NCBI GenBank assembly: GCA_017646785.1
Contig: JAGCLX010000074.1
Location: 1 to 7,221 of the forward strand
Origin: Alistipes sp.
Lineage (GTDB): Bacteria; Bacteroidota; Bacteroidia; Bacteroidales; Rikenellaceae
Length of the DNA stretch: 7,221 bases
Direction of reading: 5' to 3'
Positions 5,156 to 7,221 of this stretch are shown here, in pieces. A program made the translations under genes and the position numbers. Positions within the stretch are counted from its first letter, which is position 1; every line of letters starts with the position of its first letter. Under the pieces are notes generated by a model. The model did not search any database and was not told where the DNA came from. It saw only the letters and a list, made by a program, of their open reading frames with translations.

Positions 5156-5868
5156 TATTTCTCCTCCTCAGTTACGTTATTTTCCTCATTCCAATCTGTA
5201 TCCGTAGCACCAGACACTGTGTCGTTGGTCGATGTAGCGCCCGACACGCCCACCGCGTCAGCATCGAGCAAGCCCTTAGCCTTGAGGTAGCCCGCATAGG
5301 CAGTCTCCACAGCATTGGCATAGGCACGCGACGAGATAGTCGAGCCTGTGAGCGAGTCGAACGAGCCATTAGCATCATCCTTCTTAACCTTGAAGCTCAA
5401 CTCCTCGGGGTTCTTACCAAGCATAGACTTCTCAAGCGCGTTGCCCGCCTTTGTCATGTTTGCACCAAGGCCTGGGGTCTCATTCTGTGACAACACCTCA
5501 ACGCCATTTACCACAGCCACGCCATCGCTCTCTACAAAGCCTACCATAAGCTTTATACGGCCACCATAGCCCGACTTAGTGATGCTGGGAGCCTCGACTG
5601 CATAGCCCAAGATGTGGCTGTTATCCTCCACTGCCACTACCGTGCTAACGATGATCTCGAAGTCGCTAATCGCTATCACCTCGTCCTGCAACACTACAGC
5701 CTCCTCCGCGTTGACATTGAGGACCTTAAACTTCGCCTCGTTCTTAGCCATAACCTCGGTCTGGGCGATAACATCCTTCGTGATGTTGTTTACAAGACCC
5801 ACGAGCAGTGCCGAGACAGCGGTAATGGTAAAAAGCACCAATACCATATTCTTTAATGAACTCTTCAT
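5155..5868 (-). CDS. rnfG: Rnf complex flavoprotein subunit RnfG with extra SGAT-motif tail
   Basis: Membrane-anchored FMN protein of the Rnf electron-transfer chain on the outer face of the inner membrane. From the ATG at 5868 it has 237 residues: an N-terminal helix (about 8-27), an FMN-binding domain (about 75-200) with GYGGRIKLMVGF and ETPGLGANM, and the covalent FMN site DSLTGST (171-177), where ApbE would attach FMN to T177. The site has GST rather than the common GAT. After residue 200 there is a tail of about 37 residues, acidic at its end, with two repeated motifs VSGATST (208-214) and VSGATDT (218-224). The second is preceded by Asp at -3, so D216-T222 matches the ApbE consensus Dxx[ST]GA[TS]. 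A TTG start at 5880 is possible but gives a poorer N-terminus than ATG AAG AGT. It lies 12 nt after rnfD and overlaps rnfE by 1 nt. Confidence 0.93.
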   Translation of the reverse strand: MKSSLKNMVLVLFTITAVSALLVGLVNNITKDVIAQTEVMAKNEAKFKVLNVNAEEAVVLQDEVIAISDFEIIVSTVVAVEDNSHILGYAVEAPSITKSGYGGRIKLMVGFVESDGVAVVNGVEVLSQNETPGLGANMTKAGNALEKSMLGKNPEELSFKVKKDDANGSFDSLTGSTISSRAYANAVETAYAGYLKAKGLLDADAVGVSGATSTNDTVSGATDTDWNEENNVTEEEK

Positions 5869-5880
5869 AGCTATACTCAA

Positions 5881-6870
5881 CTATTTAGTGCCGAAACGCT
5901 TAGGACGGCAGTATTTGTTAATAAGAGGTGTCACGGCATTCATGATGAATATCGCAAACGACATACCCTCGGGATAGGCACCCCACAAACGGATAATCAT
6001 GGTCAACAGACCAATGCCCACACCATAAATCAACATACCCTTATGTGTCATAGGTGATGTAGAGTAGTCGGTAGCCATGAAGATAGCACCGAGCAACGCA
6101 CCACCCGCCAAGATATGGAACAAGGGAAGCTGGTAGCACAAATCACCGCCACCAATGCCCAGTGCCACGCACAATGCAAATATGGCCATAGTGCCAAGCA
6201 CAGCAACAGGAATATGCCATGAGATAACCTTACGCCACAAGAGGTACAAACCACCTATGATAAGTGCCAGCGAGGCGATCTCTCCAAACGAGCCATTCAT
6301 GTTACCGCCAAGCATGCTCATAAAGTCAATGCCATCGAGATTCATTCTGCCAAGCACGATGTTACCCGCAGCGTCATATGTCGAGCCCTTGATATCGGCA
6401 AGCATAGTAGAACCTGAGAGCATATCGGGGACGTTGGTAGTCCAGTCGGTCATCTGCACGGGGTAGGCGATAAGCAAGAAGATACGACCTGTAAGTGCGG
6501 GGTTAAAGGGGTTGCAGCCCAAGCCACCGAAGGTCATCTTACCGATGCCTATAGCCACAAGAGCGCCCACAAGCACCACCCACCAGGGAATACCCACTGG
6601 AAGGTTGAAGGCCAACAACATACCCGTAACGATTGCCGAGAGGTCGCCAATAGTTGAGCCACGCTTAAGCATAAAGCGGCTGATGAGGTACTCAAATACC
6701 AAGCAGCCGGCCACCGCAACAGCAGTGATAAACAATACCCTCCAGCCCATAACGTAGGTCGATACGGCGAGGGCGGGGATAAGCGCCAAGATGACGTCGA
6801 GCATTATTCGACGTGTCTTCTCACCACCATGTATATGGGGCGATGGCGCTGCAAAAAGTCTGGTTGCCAT
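5881..6870 (-). CDS. rnfD: Rnf complex membrane flavoprotein subunit RnfD
   Basis: A 329-residue multi-pass inner-membrane subunit related to NqrB that carries covalent FMN and takes part in ion translocation. Recognised by the N-terminal SPHIHGGEKTRRIMLDV, the GKMTFGGLGCNPFNPALTGR block (110-129), the flavinylation site DMLSGST (149-155, T155 as FMN acceptor) and the C-terminal FMATDYSTSPMTHKG segment, followed by YPEGMSFAIFIMNAVTPLIN. Many hydrophobic segments of about 20 residues are visible and the length is normal. As in RnfG here, the flavin site reads [ST]GST instead of [ST]GAT. It follows rnfC after 21 nt and precedes rnfG by 12 nt, so it is cotranscribed with them. An ApbE flavin transferase must be encoded elsewhere. 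Confidence 0.95.
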   Translation of the reverse strand: MATRLFAAPSPHIHGGEKTRRIMLDVILALIPALAVSTYVMGWRVLFITAVAVAGCLVFEYLISRFMLKRGSTIGDLSAIVTGMLLAFNLPVGIPWWVVLVGALVAIGIGKMTFGGLGCNPFNPALTGRIFLLIAYPVQMTDWTTNVPDMLSGSTMLADIKGSTYDAAGNIVLGRMNLDGIDFMSMLGGNMNGSFGEIASLALIIGGLYLLWRKVISWHIPVAVLGTMAIFALCVALGIGGGDLCYQLPLFHILAGGALLGAIFMATDYSTSPMTHKGMLIYGVGIGLLTMIIRLWGAYPEGMSFAIFIMNAVTPLINKYCRPKRFGTK

Positions 6871-6891
6871 ATATATCTATTATCTTATTTA

Positions 6892-7221
6892 TTACTTCTT
6901 ATTATTCGCAGCCGCGCGCGCACGCACGATGGTTGACACGGTCTGCTTGCCGATGCGGATATAGTCCAACAATGGTAAGTACGAAGGACATGTGTACGAG
7001 CAGCAGCCACACTCAATACAATCTACCGTGTTGTGCTCCTCGGCCATATCCCACTTCTGCATCTTAGCGAGCTTAGACAAGAGGTAGGGCTCAAGACCCA
7101 TAGGACACGCCTCAACACACTTACCACACTTGATGCACGAGAGCTCCTTGCCACGCGCTGCCTCAGCACCTGTGATGACTGTAAGGCCCGAGCAGCCCTT
7201 GATCAATGGTGCGGTGATGTC
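6892..7221 (-). CDS. rnfC: Rnf complex FeS subunit RnfC, C-terminal part (5' end outside window)
   Basis: The reading frame is open at the window edge and ends at TAA (6894-6892), giving 109 residues. They begin DITAPLIKGCSGLTVI, matching the region just before the ferredoxin-like domain of RnfC. Two [4Fe-4S] motifs follow: CIKCGKCVEACPMGL and CIECGCCSYTCPSYLPL, the usual pair, and then a basic C-terminal helix ending AAANNKK. RnfC is a peripheral cytoplasmic subunit that binds FMN and NAD(H) in its N-terminal part, upstream of this window, and passes electrons between NAD and the membrane core. The short tail matches the compact form rather than the long Ala-rich repeats of enterobacterial RsxC. 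The operon presumably continues upstream with rnfB. Confidence 0.95.
   Translation of the reverse strand, partial: DITAPLIKGCSGLTVITGAEAARGKELSCIKCGKCVEACPMGLEPYLLSKLAKMQKWDMAEEHNTVDCIECGCCSYTCPSYLPLLDYIRIGKQTVSTIVRARAAANNKK

Noticed and set aside
5869..5880. TTG start at 5880 for rnfG
   Set aside because: The ATG at 5868 gives a typical basic N-terminus directly before the membrane helix. The four extra residues add nothing and TTG is a poor start.
3900..7221. Nqr rather than Rnf complex
   Set aside because: The partial first gene has the two [4Fe-4S] motifs of RnfC, which NqrA lacks, and the gene order C-D-G-E-A is that of Rnf.

Overview
The window looks like chromosomal DNA of a Bacteroidales bacterium; a Rikenellaceae/Alistipes-like member is plausible, but I cannot fix the genus from sequence alone. 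The reasons are Bacteroidota-type promoter boxes (TAnnTTTG), a sensor kinase/regulator pair of the RprX/RprY kind, a secreted protein that joins SusC-type plug segments to TonB C-terminal domains, and an rnf operon in the order (B)-C-D-G-E-A. No mobile element, RNA gene or CRISPR array is visible.

Layout. Positions 1-240 (+) are the last 79 codons of a glutamate dehydrogenase gene (gdhA). A convergent gap (241-379) holds a bidirectional terminator and a second, competing set of inverted repeats. Positions 380-2270 (-) are a two-component operon in which the histidine kinase gene comes first and overlaps the OmpR-family regulator gene by 11 nt. A 195-bp divergent spacer (2271-2465) carries candidate promoters for both sides. 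Between them lie four TTAAC half-sites spaced 10, 12 and 10 bp, the geometry expected of an OmpR/PhoB-family operator. Positions 2466-3647 (+) encode a 393-residue secreted protein made of a tandem duplication of plug segment plus TonB C-terminal domain. A 252-bp convergent spacer (3648-3899) is rich in hairpins and includes a strong bidirectional terminator. Positions 3900-7221 (-) are the 3' part of the rnf operon: rnfC (partial), rnfD, rnfG, rnfE and rnfA.

How the genes work together. Rnf is a membrane ferredoxin:NAD+ oxidoreductase that couples electron transfer to Na+ or H+ export. RnfC carries FeS clusters, RnfD and RnfG carry covalent FMN, and RnfA and RnfE hold an intramembrane cluster. 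GdhA is a separate nitrogen-assimilation enzyme. The kinase/regulator pair probably controls itself and the divergent plug-TonB gene through the TTAAC array. The best candidates for something undescribed are this sensor/regulator/tandem plug-TonB module and the RnfG tail, which carries two extra SGAT motifs resembling flavinylation sites.
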